Source: Dehalococcoidia bacterium (GTDB taxonomy: Bacteria > Chloroflexota > Dehalococcoidia > JACVQG01 > JAHKAY01). Taken from it: 6,411 bases of DNA. The translations under genes were made by a program, and so were the position numbers. Under the pieces are notes generated by a model that ran no database searches, was not told where the DNA came from, and was given only the letters and a program-made list of their open reading frames with translations. The DNA is taken from contig JASLXN010000053.1 of NCBI GenBank assembly GCA_030740315.1, positions 2,094-8,504 of the forward strand, given 5' to 3'. Shown here piece after piece: positions 1 to 6,410 of this stretch; position 1 is the stretch's first letter, and each line of letters begins with the position of its first letter.

Positions 1-2
1 CT

Positions 3-995
3 GAGCCAACCCGTGCTCCCTCCTCCTCCGTGGCTGCGCCGCAGCCAGTCAGTATCCCCGATATCGTAGACCAGGCGAAACCGGCGGTGGTGGGTATACA
101 TACCGAGGGCACCCAGCTCAATATGTTCTTGCAGCCTGTGCCCAGTCGGGGCGTAGGCTCTGGAGTCATCATCACCTCGGACGGCTACGTTCTGACCAAC
201 AACCATGTGGTGGAAGGCACCCAGAACATTACGGTAGACCTTCCCCGTAGCGGGTACTTCCCGCAGGGGACTTCTTTTGAGAGCACAGTGGTGGGGCGGG
301 ACCCGCTCACTGACCTTGCAATAGTAAAAGTGGATGCCCAGGATCTGCCATTTATTCCTATCGGGGATACTGCTAAGCTACGGGTTGGGGAGTGGGTTAT
401 CGCTATCGGCAATGCTCAGGGCCTGCCTGGCGGGCCCACCGTTACGCTGGGTATTGTGAGCGCCATGGGGCGCTCCGTTGAGACCGGGGACAGGGACATC
501 ACCATGCATGACCTGGTGCAGACGGATGCCGCTATCAACCCGGGCAACTCCGGTGGACCGCTGCTGAACCTGGCGGGAGAAGTAGTGGGCATTAACACCG
601 CCATCATTCGGGGTGCGCAGAACATCGGCTTCTCCATCTCCACCGCTACGGTCAATGCGGTGATGGAAGACCTTATCCAGGGTGGTAAGGTCAAGTGGCC
701 CTGGCTGGGGGTGAGGATAACAACCGTGACGCCGGCCCTGGCCAAAGAGAGAGGTTATAGTGTGGAGCAGGGTGTGCTCGTTATCGAGGTGTTGGAAGGC
801 TTTCCCGCATCTAAAGCCGGGTTGCTGAACGATGACATCATGGTCAGCTTGGACGGTGAGTTCACCCCGGATCTGGAGACATTCAAGAGAATGATGCGCC
901 TCTACCGTGCGGGGGACACTGTGGAGGTAGCCGTCGTGAGGGACAGCAAGGAAGTTAAGATGAACATAACCCTTGGGGAGAAGCCCGCTCTTTAG
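3..995 (+). CDS. htrA: HtrA/DegP-like trypsin-fold serine protease with one PDZ domain (5' partial)
   Basis: This is an envelope or periplasmic quality-control protease that degrades misfolded proteins. Numbering from the GTG at position 30, the chymotrypsin-fold domain spans about residues 8-215. Its catalytic triad is complete: His59 in TNNHVVEG, Asp95 in DPLTDLAIVKV and Ser174 in NPGNSGGPLL. A single PDZ domain follows at about 225-317, starting at WLGVRI. The frame is open to the left edge and reads a Pro/Ser/Ala-rich stretch (EPTRAPSSSVAAPQP) that resembles the linker between a membrane anchor or signal peptide and the protease domain. I therefore think the GTG at 30 is not the true start and that the anchor lies outside the window. 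One PDZ domain is the DegS/HtrA2-like arrangement, against two in DegP. The gene ends with TAG 54 bp from the convergent ileS stop. The family call is secure; the exact subfamily is not. Confidence 0.93.
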   Translation, partial: EPTRAPSSSVAAPQPVSIPDIVDQAKPAVVGIHTEGTQLNMFLQPVPSRGVGSGVIITSDGYVLTNNHVVEGTQNITVDLPRSGYFPQGTSFESTVVGRDPLTDLAIVKVDAQDLPFIPIGDTAKLRVGEWVIAIGNAQGLPGGPTVTLGIVSAMGRSVETGDRDITMHDLVQTDAAINPGNSGGPLLNLAGEVVGINTAIIRGAQNIGFSISTATVNAVMEDLIQGGKVKWPWLGVRITTVTPALAKERGYSVEQGVLVIEVLEGFPASKAGLLNDDIMVSLDGEFTPDLETFKRMMRLYRAGDTVEVAVVRDSKEVKMNITLGEKPAL

Positions 996-1008
996 GAAAC
1001 ATACCAGG

Positions 1009-1027
1009 GGGGCGTTCTCGTTGCCCC
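1009..1027. terminator. Weak hairpin between convergent htrA and ileS
   Basis: GGGGC (1009-1013) can pair with GCCCC (1023-1027) around a 9-nt loop in the 53-bp gap between two convergent stop codons. The position suits a shared terminator, but neither strand has a U-tract directly after the stem. It may be a weak or Rho-assisted terminator, or chance in GC-rich DNA. Confidence 0.25.
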
Positions 1028-1048
1028 GCTATAGGACTAGGCTGCCTG

Positions 1049-4000
1049 TCAGGCCCGGCGGACGGTCAGTTTGATTTCCCTATCCTGCACCTTGTGGCTA
1101 CGGCTATAGCCCTCCGCGGTGTCCTGCCCCCGGATAAGCTCTGTGGAAAGGGTCTCCTGCCGGATATAGTCGGCGTACTTTTCCACCACCTCCTCCAGCT
1201 CGGCATCGCCCTGGTAGTAGGTGTAGATGCGGTCTGAGATGTCAAAACCGGCGCTGCGGCGCATGTTCTGTAGTTGGTGTACCACCTCGCGGGCCACTCC
1301 CTCGGCTTGAAGCTCCGGTGAGAGCAGGGTATCCACTGCTACCACATAACCCGCCTCCTCTGACACCGAGTAGCGTCCCTCCTCTCGCAGAGCCGCCTCG
1401 TCCCGTAGCGGCTCTACCGTTTTCACATTAAGCTCCTCCATCACCTGTGGCAGCAGCGGCTCCAGCAGGGGCCACTCCCCCGGCCCCCGGGTCTTTACCA
1501 GTACCCGGTCCAGCGGCTGGCGCACCTTTATCTTGGCGGCGCTACGGGCGGCCCGTCCTAGGCTTGATGCCTTCATGGCCAGGTGGCTACCCTCCATAAG
1601 CCCTTCATCAATGGATGCTGTATCGGCGGTAGGGTAGTCGGTGAGGTGCACGCTCTCTGCTGCCCTGTGGTTTGTGGAGCGCACTAGGTTTTGGTACATC
1701 TCCTCCGCCAAGAACGGGGTGAAAGGGGCCAGAAGCTGGCACACCGTAACCAGACATTCATAAAGTGTGTTGTAGGCTGATGCCTTGTCTGCATCGCTCT
1801 CGCTCTTCCAAAACCTGCGGCGGCAGCGGCGCACGTACCAGTTAGAGAGGAGATCCACGAACTCCTCGATACGCCTCCCGGCACGGGTGGGGTCGTAACC
1901 GTCCATATCCTCGGTCACTTGCTGGATGAGCTGGTTCAACTCCGATAGCACCCACCGGTCCATTACATGATTGGAAGGGTCCGGAGGTCTGACGGTTGGA
2001 GCCCAGCCGTCCAGGTTGGCGTATGTGACGAAGAAGGAGTAGGTGTTCCAAAGGGTGAGCATAAACTTGCGCACAACCTCCTGCACCATATCGGTGGAGA
2101 AGCGGCGGGCGTTGCCAGGCGGCGAGCCGGTGAGCATGGACCATCTCAGGGCATCAGCCCCGCTCTGCCGTATCACCTGCCAGGGCTCTACAACATTGCC
2201 CCGGGCCTTACTCATCTTCTCCCCCTGGGCATCCAGGATGTGGCCTAGGCAGATACAGTTCTGGAAAGCGGGCTGGTCAAAGAGCAAGGTAGACAGCGCA
2301 TGCAGGGTGTAGAACCAGCCCCGTGTCTGGTCCACGGCCTCGCAGATATAGTCAGCCGGGAAGTCCCTCTGGAACAACTCCTGGTTCTCAAATGGGTAGT
2401 GCCACTGGCCCACGGGCATGGCGCCGGAGTCAAACCAGCAGTCAACCACATCCGGCAGGCGGGCCATGCGGCCGCCGCACTCAGTACAATTGTATGTAAC
2501 CTCATCAATGTAGGGGCGGTGTAGGTCAAGATCGGCCTTCCAGCCCTCAATGCCCGGCCTGGAGGCCAGCTCCTTCCGGCTGCCGATACACTCCTGTCGG
2601 CCGCAGCCGCTGCATTCCCACATGGGCAGGGGGGTGCCCCAGAAGCGCTCACGGGAAAGCGCCCAGTCCACATTGTTCTCCAGCCAATCCCCGAAGCGTC
2701 CTTGCTTGATGTGGGCCGGGTACCAGTTTATCTGCTCGTTGCCGGCGATGAGTCGGTCTTTGTGGGCGGTTGTACGTATGTACCAGGTACGCTTGGCGTA
2801 GTAGAGCAGGGGGGAATCGCACCGCCAGCAGAAGGGATAGGTGTGTTGTATAATGCCGCTACGGAACATCAGGCCTCGGCGCTCCAGGTCCTGAATTATG
2901 TCTACATCTGCCTCTTTAACGAACTTCCCCGCCCACGGATAGCTGCCAGTAAACCTGCCCTGGAAGTCTACTGGCTGAATGAAGAAGAGTCCCTTTTCCC
3001 TTCCCGCCTCGTAGTCCTCCTCGCCGAACGAGGGGGCGTTGTGCACGATACCGGTGCCGTTGTCCATGGAGACGAAGTCGGCGGTGACAACCGGGTAGCT
3101 GTTGGGGGGGGCGGCTGGCTCTAGGGAGCCGTCGTCCCGGAACCGCCTTACCTCAGCGCCGAAGTCCCCCGGTGGGTAGAGCGGCCTGTAAAGCAGACCT
3201 GCCAGGTCTGCCCCACGCACACTATCAACCTTGTGCCACCCCTCCGGCCCCAGCACTGCCTCAGTCAGGGCCTCGGCCAGGACCACCCTTTTCACAGGCC
3301 TGCCCTCCTGTTCAACCTGGGCTAGCACATACGTGGAGTCCGGTGCCACGGCTAGGGCAGTGTTGGAGGGCAAAGTCCAGGGTGTGGTGGTCCAGGCCAT
3401 CAGGTATGTCCTCGGGCCGGCGCCCAGCATCAGTCGCTCAGCTACGCTGCGGACTTCCGGCGGCTGCTGTGCTTCATCCAGCAGCTCCAGCTTGATGTGC
3501 ACCGAGGGGTCCGGGGTGTTCTCTTGGTAGCCCAAGGCCACCTCGTGGGAGCTGAGGCTGGTGCCGCAGCGGGGGCAGTGGGGTGTTACCCGGTGTCCCT
3601 GGTAGAGCAGGCCCTTGTCCCATAGCCGGCGCACTATCCACCAGCCGGACTCAACATAGTCATCCTTCAAGGTGATGTAGGGGTGTTCCATGTCTACCCA
3701 GAAGGCGATGCGCTCCGTCAGGGTCTCCCATTCCTTGAGGTAACGGAAGACGCTGTCCCGGCAGAGGGCGTTGAACCGGTCCACACCGTAGTCCTCTACG
3801 GCTGCCCTCGAGGACAGGCCTAGCGCTTTCTCCACCTCCAGCTCCACGGGTAGCCCGTGACAGTCCCAGCCCGCCCGTCGCTCCGAGTAGAAGCCCTTCA
3901 TGGTCTTGTAGCGGGGGATGACATCCTTGAATACGCGGGCCAGCACATGGTGGATGCCCGGGCTACCGTTGGCCGTGGGGGGGCCCTCGTAGAAGGCAAA

Positions 4001-4123
4001 GTGCGGGCCTCCACGGCGCAGCTCCTGGCTCTTGGCGAAGGTCTGCTGCTCTCGCCACAGACGGAGGGACTCCTCCTCCAGTGCGGGGAAGTCGACCCGG
4101 CTGCCGATGGGTTTGAAAGCCAA
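1049..4123 (-). CDS. ileS: Isoleucyl-tRNA synthetase, type 2 (eukaryote-like), with swapped GIHH signature
   Basis: The enzyme activates isoleucine with ATP, charges tRNA-Ile in the cytosol, and hydrolyses misacylated products. At 1024 residues it is full length for type 2 IleRS. The Rossmann signature sits in NGSPGIHHVL, with GIHH at 56-59 where HIGH is usual. The conserved WDCHGLPVE motif is at 86-94. The CP1 editing domain has TTTPWT (245-250) and HNAPSFGEED (361-370), which keeps the editing aspartate (Asp370). Cysteine pairs that may bind zinc are 183/186, 432/435, 504/507 and 546/549. KMSK is at 636-639, followed by Ala. The NNVDWALSRERFWGTPLP segment is typical of type 2. The C-terminus lacks the cysteine-rich zinc module of E. 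coli-type (type 1) IleRS. The start is TTG, supported by GGAAAGGA 5 nt upstream and by residues matching the usual family N-terminus. The gene appears monocistronic, diverging from the SDR gene and converging on htrA. Confidence 0.97.
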   Translation of the reverse strand: MAFKPIGSRVDFPALEEESLRLWREQQTFAKSQELRRGGPHFAFYEGPPTANGSPGIHHVLARVFKDVIPRYKTMKGFYSERRAGWDCHGLPVELEVEKALGLSSRAAVEDYGVDRFNALCRDSVFRYLKEWETLTERIAFWVDMEHPYITLKDDYVESGWWIVRRLWDKGLLYQGHRVTPHCPRCGTSLSSHEVALGYQENTPDPSVHIKLELLDEAQQPPEVRSVAERLMLGAGPRTYLMAWTTTPWTLPSNTALAVAPDSTYVLAQVEQEGRPVKRVVLAEALTEAVLGPEGWHKVDSVRGADLAGLLYRPLYPPGDFGAEVRRFRDDGSLEPAAPPNSYPVVTADFVSMDNGTGIVHNAPSFGEEDYEAGREKGLFFIQPVDFQGRFTGSYPWAGKFVKEADVDIIQDLERRGLMFRSGIIQHTYPFCWRCDSPLLYYAKRTWYIRTTAHKDRLIAGNEQINWYPAHIKQGRFGDWLENNVDWALSRERFWGTPLPMWECSGCGRQECIGSRKELASRPGIEGWKADLDLHRPYIDEVTYNCTECGGRMARLPDVVDCWFDSGAMPVGQWHYPFENQELFQRDFPADYICEAVDQTRGWFYTLHALSTLLFDQPAFQNCICLGHILDAQGEKMSKARGNVVEPWQVIRQSGADALRWSMLTGSPPGNARRFSTDMVQEVVRKFMLTLWNTYSFFVTYANLDGWAPTVRPPDPSNHVMDRWVLSELNQLIQQVTEDMDGYDPTRAGRRIEEFVDLLSNWYVRRCRRRFWKSESDADKASAYNTLYECLVTVCQLLAPFTPFLAEEMYQNLVRSTNHRAAESVHLTDYPTADTASIDEGLMEGSHLAMKASSLGRAARSAAKIKVRQPLDRVLVKTRGPGEWPLLEPLLPQVMEELNVKTVEPLRDEAALREEGRYSVSEEAGYVVAVDTLLSPELQAEGVAREVVHQLQNMRRSAGFDISDRIYTYYQGDAELEEVVEKYADYIRQETLSTELIRGQDTAEGYSRSHKVQDREIKLTVRRA

Positions 4124-4128
4124 AGCCG

Positions 4129-4136
4129 TCCTTTCC
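4129..4136 (-). promoter_or_regulatory. Shine-Dalgarno that sets the TTG start of ileS
   Basis: On the minus strand GGAAAGGA lies 5 nt before the TTG at 4123-4121. No ATG or GTG in the same frame has a comparable site, so this sequence decides the start. It lies 5 nt beyond the U-tract of the leader terminator. Confidence 0.75.
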
Positions 4137-4141
4137 GTATG

Positions 4142-4170
4142 AAAAAAAGTCCCGCCACCGATGGGACGGG
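4142..4170 (-). terminator. Intrinsic terminator (putative attenuator) in the ileS leader
   Basis: On the minus strand GTCCC (4167-4163) pairs perfectly with GGGAC (4153-4149) around a 9-nt loop, and seven T follow immediately (4148-4142). A mutually exclusive stem is CCCGTC (4170-4165) with GGCGGG (4156-4151), with one G-U pair. The structure lies between the predicted ileS promoter and its start codon, with no minus-strand gene upstream to end. It therefore looks like an attenuator that terminates leader transcripts early. I could not see a T-box sequence (AGGGUGGNACCGCG) or a specifier stem on either strand here. Confidence 0.6.
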
Positions 4171-4198
4171 ATATCTACTCCAAGGGCGCGCCTGCTTT

Positions 4199-4227
4199 AG
4201 CTTACCAAGATCCCCCTTTGGTGTCAA
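4199..4227 (-). promoter_or_regulatory. Sigma-70-type promoter of ileS
   Basis: A perfect -35 box TTGACA (4227-4222) is followed by a 17-nt spacer and TAAGCT (4204-4199), which matches the -10 consensus at its first, second and last bases. The start point would be near 4192, giving a leader of about 69 nt that contains the terminator. The spacer begins CCAA and ends TTGG, a short imperfect dyad of unknown meaning. Confidence 0.6.
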
Positions 4228-4252
4228 CCCAAACCCGGGTAACAAGCCCTCC

Positions 4253-4282
4253 TTGACGGGATGACTTGCTCTGGATTACGAT
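4253..4282 (+). promoter_or_regulatory. Sigma-70-type promoter of the SDR gene
   Basis: TTGACG (4253-4258) is separated by 18 nt from TACGAT (4277-4282), which matches four of six -10 positions. Transcription would begin near 4289, about 44 nt before the GTG start. The ATG at 4261 lies between the two boxes, so it cannot be the start if this promoter is used. The -35 boxes of this promoter and the ileS promoter are 25 bp apart, back to back. Confidence 0.5.
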
Positions 4283-4321
4283 GGCGCAGCCGGCGGCGTT
4301 GTCACTTCCAGAAGATACCTA

Positions 4322-4328
4322 AAGGGGG
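4322..4328 (+). promoter_or_regulatory. Shine-Dalgarno that sets the GTG start of the SDR gene
   Basis: AAGGGGG lies 4 nt before GTG at 4333, with the AGG core 7 nt away. No such site precedes the longer in-frame ATG at 4261, and the extra 24 residues that start would add are basic and unlike SDR N-termini. Confidence 0.7.
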
Positions 4329-4332
4329 AACA

Positions 4333-5121
4333 GTGCATCCATCAGCTTTCTCTTTGGACAATAGGGTCGCCATCGTTACGGGTAGTGGTCAGGGTATCGG
4401 GCGCGCTATCGCGCTGGGCATGGCCCGGGCAGGGGCACACCTGGTAATTGCCGAGAGGCGGCCGGAATCCGCGGAGGCTGTGGCCGTCGAGGTTCGTGCC
4501 TTGGGCCGTAAAGCCATATCTCTGCCCGCAGATGTAAAGCAGGCAGACCAAGTGGCGGGCATAGTGGCAAAGACGGTTGGCGAGTTGGGACGCATTGATG
4601 TGCTAGTCAACAATGTGGGTGGCGGTATCAGGGCGCCGGCTATGGAGTTGGAGGAAAAGGCCTGGGATCTGGTGATGCGGATGACCCTCAAAACGGCATT
4701 CCTGGGTTCCCAAGCGGTGGCCAGGCATATGAAAGACCACGGAGGAGGCGCTATTCTCAATATATCCTCTGTTGAGGGCCTGCTCTCCGCCCCCTTGATG
4801 AGCCCCTATGCGGCGGCCAAGGCGGCAATCATCAACCTGACCAGGACGCTGGCGGCGGAGTGGGCGCAGCAAGGCATAAGGGTCAACGCTATTGCTCCCG
4901 GCTTTGTGGAGACGCCGGGTGTTCTCCAGTTCTTGACACCGGAGATGAAAGCTGGGCGGACCAGCTATATCCCCATGGGCCGCTACGGGCAGCCTGATGA
5001 CATGGTGGGGGCTGCCGTGTTCCTGGCATCCGACGCTGCGGCCTATATCACTGGCCATACCCTCGTGGTGGATGGTGGGCTCACAGCCAGGCGCCCGGGA
5101 GACAACCTGATGGTATCGTAG
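4333..5121 (+). CDS. SDR-family NAD(P)-dependent oxidoreductase (FabG-like)
   Basis: This is a classical short-chain dehydrogenase/reductase of 262 residues, a normal length, interconverting an alcohol and a ketone on an unidentified substrate in the cytosol. The Rossmann glycine motif TGSGQGIG is at 16-23. Glu41 ends the second beta strand where an acidic residue usually favours NAD(H), but Arg42 follows, so the cofactor is unsure. The NNVG motif (93-96) is a variant of NNAG. The active-site pair is Ser146 and Tyr159-x-x-x-Lys163 (YAAAK). PGFVETPG is at 189-196 and VVDGG near the C-terminus. The Asn of the usual Asn-Ser-Tyr-Lys tetrad appears as Thr118 (RMTLKT where VNLKG is typical). It could be annotated as 3-oxoacyl-ACP reductase, but with no fatty-acid genes nearby a general SDR label is safer. 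The DUF1638 gene follows in the same direction 131 nt later. Confidence 0.93.
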   Translation: MHPSAFSLDNRVAIVTGSGQGIGRAIALGMARAGAHLVIAERRPESAEAVAVEVRALGRKAISLPADVKQADQVAGIVAKTVGELGRIDVLVNNVGGGIRAPAMELEEKAWDLVMRMTLKTAFLGSQAVARHMKDHGGGAILNISSVEGLLSAPLMSPYAAAKAAIINLTRTLAAEWAQQGIRVNAIAPGFVETPGVLQFLTPEMKAGRTSYIPMGRYGQPDDMVGAAVFLASDAAAYITGHTLVVDGGLTARRPGDNLMVS

Positions 5122-5252
5122 GTTGCCGACATCAAGCCGTCTGATAACCTCAAGGGACACAAAGAGACAGGCGCAACCGGAGAGAGAGGCGCGCGTAGCG
5201 ACCTGCCGGTACTGGTTTGACAGCCGGAGCACCCGCTTCATATCATCATGGA
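5122..5252 (+). other. Gap between the SDR and DUF1638 genes
   Basis: I see no gene, strong promoter, terminator or RNA structure in these 131 bases. The absence of a terminator leaves open cotranscription of the two genes. TTGCCG (5123) with TAACCT (5145), 16 nt apart, is a very weak promoter candidate only. The downstream reading frame can be extended back to a TTG at 5217, just after an in-frame stop at 5196. Confidence 0.4.
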
Positions 5253-5966
5253 ATGGGTGCCGGGACGAAGAAAGGGCCCAAGACGGTTGTCATCGCCTGC
5301 AAGGTGCTGGAGGATATGTTCCGTAGGCACCTTGGGGCCGGTGAGGCGATTTTCCCGGAATACGGCCTGCACCGGACGCCTCAGAAGTTGGCCCCCGCCC
5401 TGCAGGAGGTGATAGACCGGATACCGCCACCCGCGTTCATCCTCTTGGGCTATGGGCTATGCGGCAATGGCCTAGTAGGGCTGAGGGCAGGGGGGCACAC
5501 TCTGGTTATCCCCCGGGTGCATGACTGCATGTCCATCCTGCTGGGCTCCCACCAGCGATATTTAGAGGAGACCTCCCGCCATCCCGGCACCTATTACCTG
5601 AGCAAAGGGTGGCTAGAGCGTGCCACCGATCCCTTGAAGGAGTACCAGGCCTACCTTCAGAAGTACGACCCCGAGACGGCCCGCTGGCTTATAGACACCC
5701 AGTACGGTAGCTACCAGCGGTTGCTGTTTGTGGCCGCCGAGGAGGCTGACTTTGCTGTATACGGCCCCTATGCCCGGCGCGTGGCCGAACTCTGCGGGCT
5801 GGAGTACCAGGAGTGCAACGGGAGGGACACCCTCGTGCGGCGCCTGCTGGCACAGGCGGCCCACACCCGGCCCGGCCCCGACTTTGTGGTGGTGCCTTCG
5901 GGTGGGGTGGTGGAGGCCAACCTTTTTCTGGGAGAGCCTGGACTCGCGTCGAAAGGGATTGGATAG
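5253..5966 (+). CDS. DUF1638 domain-containing protein of unknown function
   Basis: The 237-residue product matches the pattern I recognise for DUF1638: VVIACKVLE near the N-terminus (12-20), FPEYGLHRTPQKL (34-46), LLGYGLCGNGLVGL (64-77), LVIPRVHDCMSILLGS (84-99) and GTYYLSKGW (112-120). No biochemical activity is established for the family to my knowledge. Cys16, His40, Cys70, His90 and Cys92 sit inside these conserved blocks and could form a metal or cofactor site; this is inference. There is no signal peptide or membrane segment, so it is probably cytosolic. The start is uncertain: ATG at 5253 lacks a good Shine-Dalgarno, and a TTG at 5217 would add 12 residues. It ends 36 bp from the stop of the convergent acyl-CoA dehydrogenase remnant. 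I do not know what it shares with the SDR gene. Confidence 0.85.
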   Translation: MGAGTKKGPKTVVIACKVLEDMFRRHLGAGEAIFPEYGLHRTPQKLAPALQEVIDRIPPPAFILLGYGLCGNGLVGLRAGGHTLVIPRVHDCMSILLGSHQRYLEETSRHPGTYYLSKGWLERATDPLKEYQAYLQKYDPETARWLIDTQYGSYQRLLFVAAEEADFAVYGPYARRVAELCGLEYQECNGRDTLVRRLLAQAAHTRPGPDFVVVPSGGVVEANLFLGEPGLASKGIG

Positions 5967-6002
5967 CTGTAGTGAACTCTCGACCGTTCGGGGGAATCTG
6001 AC

Positions 6003-6239
6003 CTAAAACCGGGGCAGGCCCAGGCCTCGGATGGCCACGATGTTGCGTTGCACCTCGGAGGTGCCGCCCCCGATGGAGGCGAAAACGGTGTGGCGGTAAA
6101 GGCGCTCCAGCCTCCCGCCTAGGGGTGCGTGGGCGGAGTCCGCCAGCAGCAGGCCTGTTTGGCCCAAGGCCTGAAGCCCTACATGTGCTATGCCTTGGGC
6201 CAGCTCGGCGGCCAGCACCTTCGCTTTGGGAAACGATTG
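6003..6239 (-). pseudogene. Acyl-CoA dehydrogenase, C-terminal 78 residues only
   Basis: Minus-strand translation gives the end of an FAD-dependent acyl-CoA dehydrogenase, an enzyme that introduces the alpha-beta double bond into acyl-CoA thioesters. The C-terminal helical domain begins around AKVLAAELAQ and continues to the diagnostic tail FASIGGGTSEVQRN and RGLGLPRF before TAG. A complete enzyme is about 380-400 residues, so the FAD- and substrate-binding parts are missing. Going upstream in frame, a TAG at 6242-6240 stops the reading frame directly, and the sequence beyond bears no resemblance to the family. At the position of the medium-chain enzyme's catalytic Glu (YEGTS) this protein has Gly (GGGTS), as many FadE-like relatives do. 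The gene is broken by rearrangement or by misassembly; as it stands it cannot be functional. Confidence 0.82.
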
Positions 6240-6410
6240 CTACAGGTCCCACTTCCAGGAACCAAACTGGCCAAGACTTACGGTTGTAGCCCCTATGGGT
6301 AGCAGTGCAGTTCCGGCCGTCGTATTGGCAAAATAATTATAGGTAGTCCCAATCTCGAACTCTGTCAGCGTTGCAGCCAGCGGGCTTTGATAAACCACCC
6401 ACTGTTGCTT
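6240..6410 (-). CDS. C-terminal fragment of an unrecognised protein (5' partial)
   Basis: From the right edge the minus strand reads 56 codons without a stop, then TAG at 6242-6240. The product contains YNYFANTTAGTALLPIGA and ends with LGQFGSWKWDL. It is rich in Thr, Ala, Gly, Tyr and Trp, which suggests a beta-rich secreted or surface (perhaps virion) protein, but I recognise no family. Codons such as TAT, AAT, TTT and ATA are more frequent than in the neighbours, and the stretch is visibly less GC-rich. It is in the same frame as the acyl-CoA dehydrogenase remnant, separated only by the stop. A short open frame of this length could be chance. Confidence 0.35.
   Translation of the reverse strand, partial: KQQWVVYQSPLAATLTEFEIGTTYNYFANTTAGTALLPIGATTVSLGQFGSWKWDL

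Noticed and set aside
1967..3530. Several plus-strand open frames of 74-140 codons within ileS
   Set aside because: They are antisense shadows of the GC-rich IleRS coding sequence, with low-complexity products and no recognisable domains.
4185..4192. GGCGCGCC palindrome at the predicted ileS transcription start
   Set aside because: It is an isolated 8-bp palindrome in GC-rich DNA with no second copy nearby; not enough for an operator call.
4205..4221. CCAA...TTGG dyad filling the ileS promoter spacer
   Set aside because: Only four base pairs match and the core is asymmetric, so chance is likely.
3898..4245. Minus-strand open frame of 115 codons across the ileS leader, considered as a leader peptide
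   Set aside because: It overlaps the promoter and terminator, runs out of frame into ileS, and has no ribosome site or leader-peptide features such as Ile codon runs.
4124..4260. T-box riboswitch upstream of ileS
   Set aside because: No AGGGUGGNACCGCG-like element or specifier stem is visible, and the predicted leader is too short for the canonical form.
4261..4332. Longer SDR start at ATG 4261
   Set aside because: It lacks a Shine-Dalgarno, lies between the predicted -35 and -10 boxes, and adds 24 basic residues unlike SDR N-termini; GTG at 4333 has a strong ribosome site.
5689..6252. Minus-strand open frame of 187 codons spanning the DUF1638 3' end and the acyl-CoA dehydrogenase remnant
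   Set aside because: The product is Pro/Arg/Gly-rich and out of frame with both recognised proteins.
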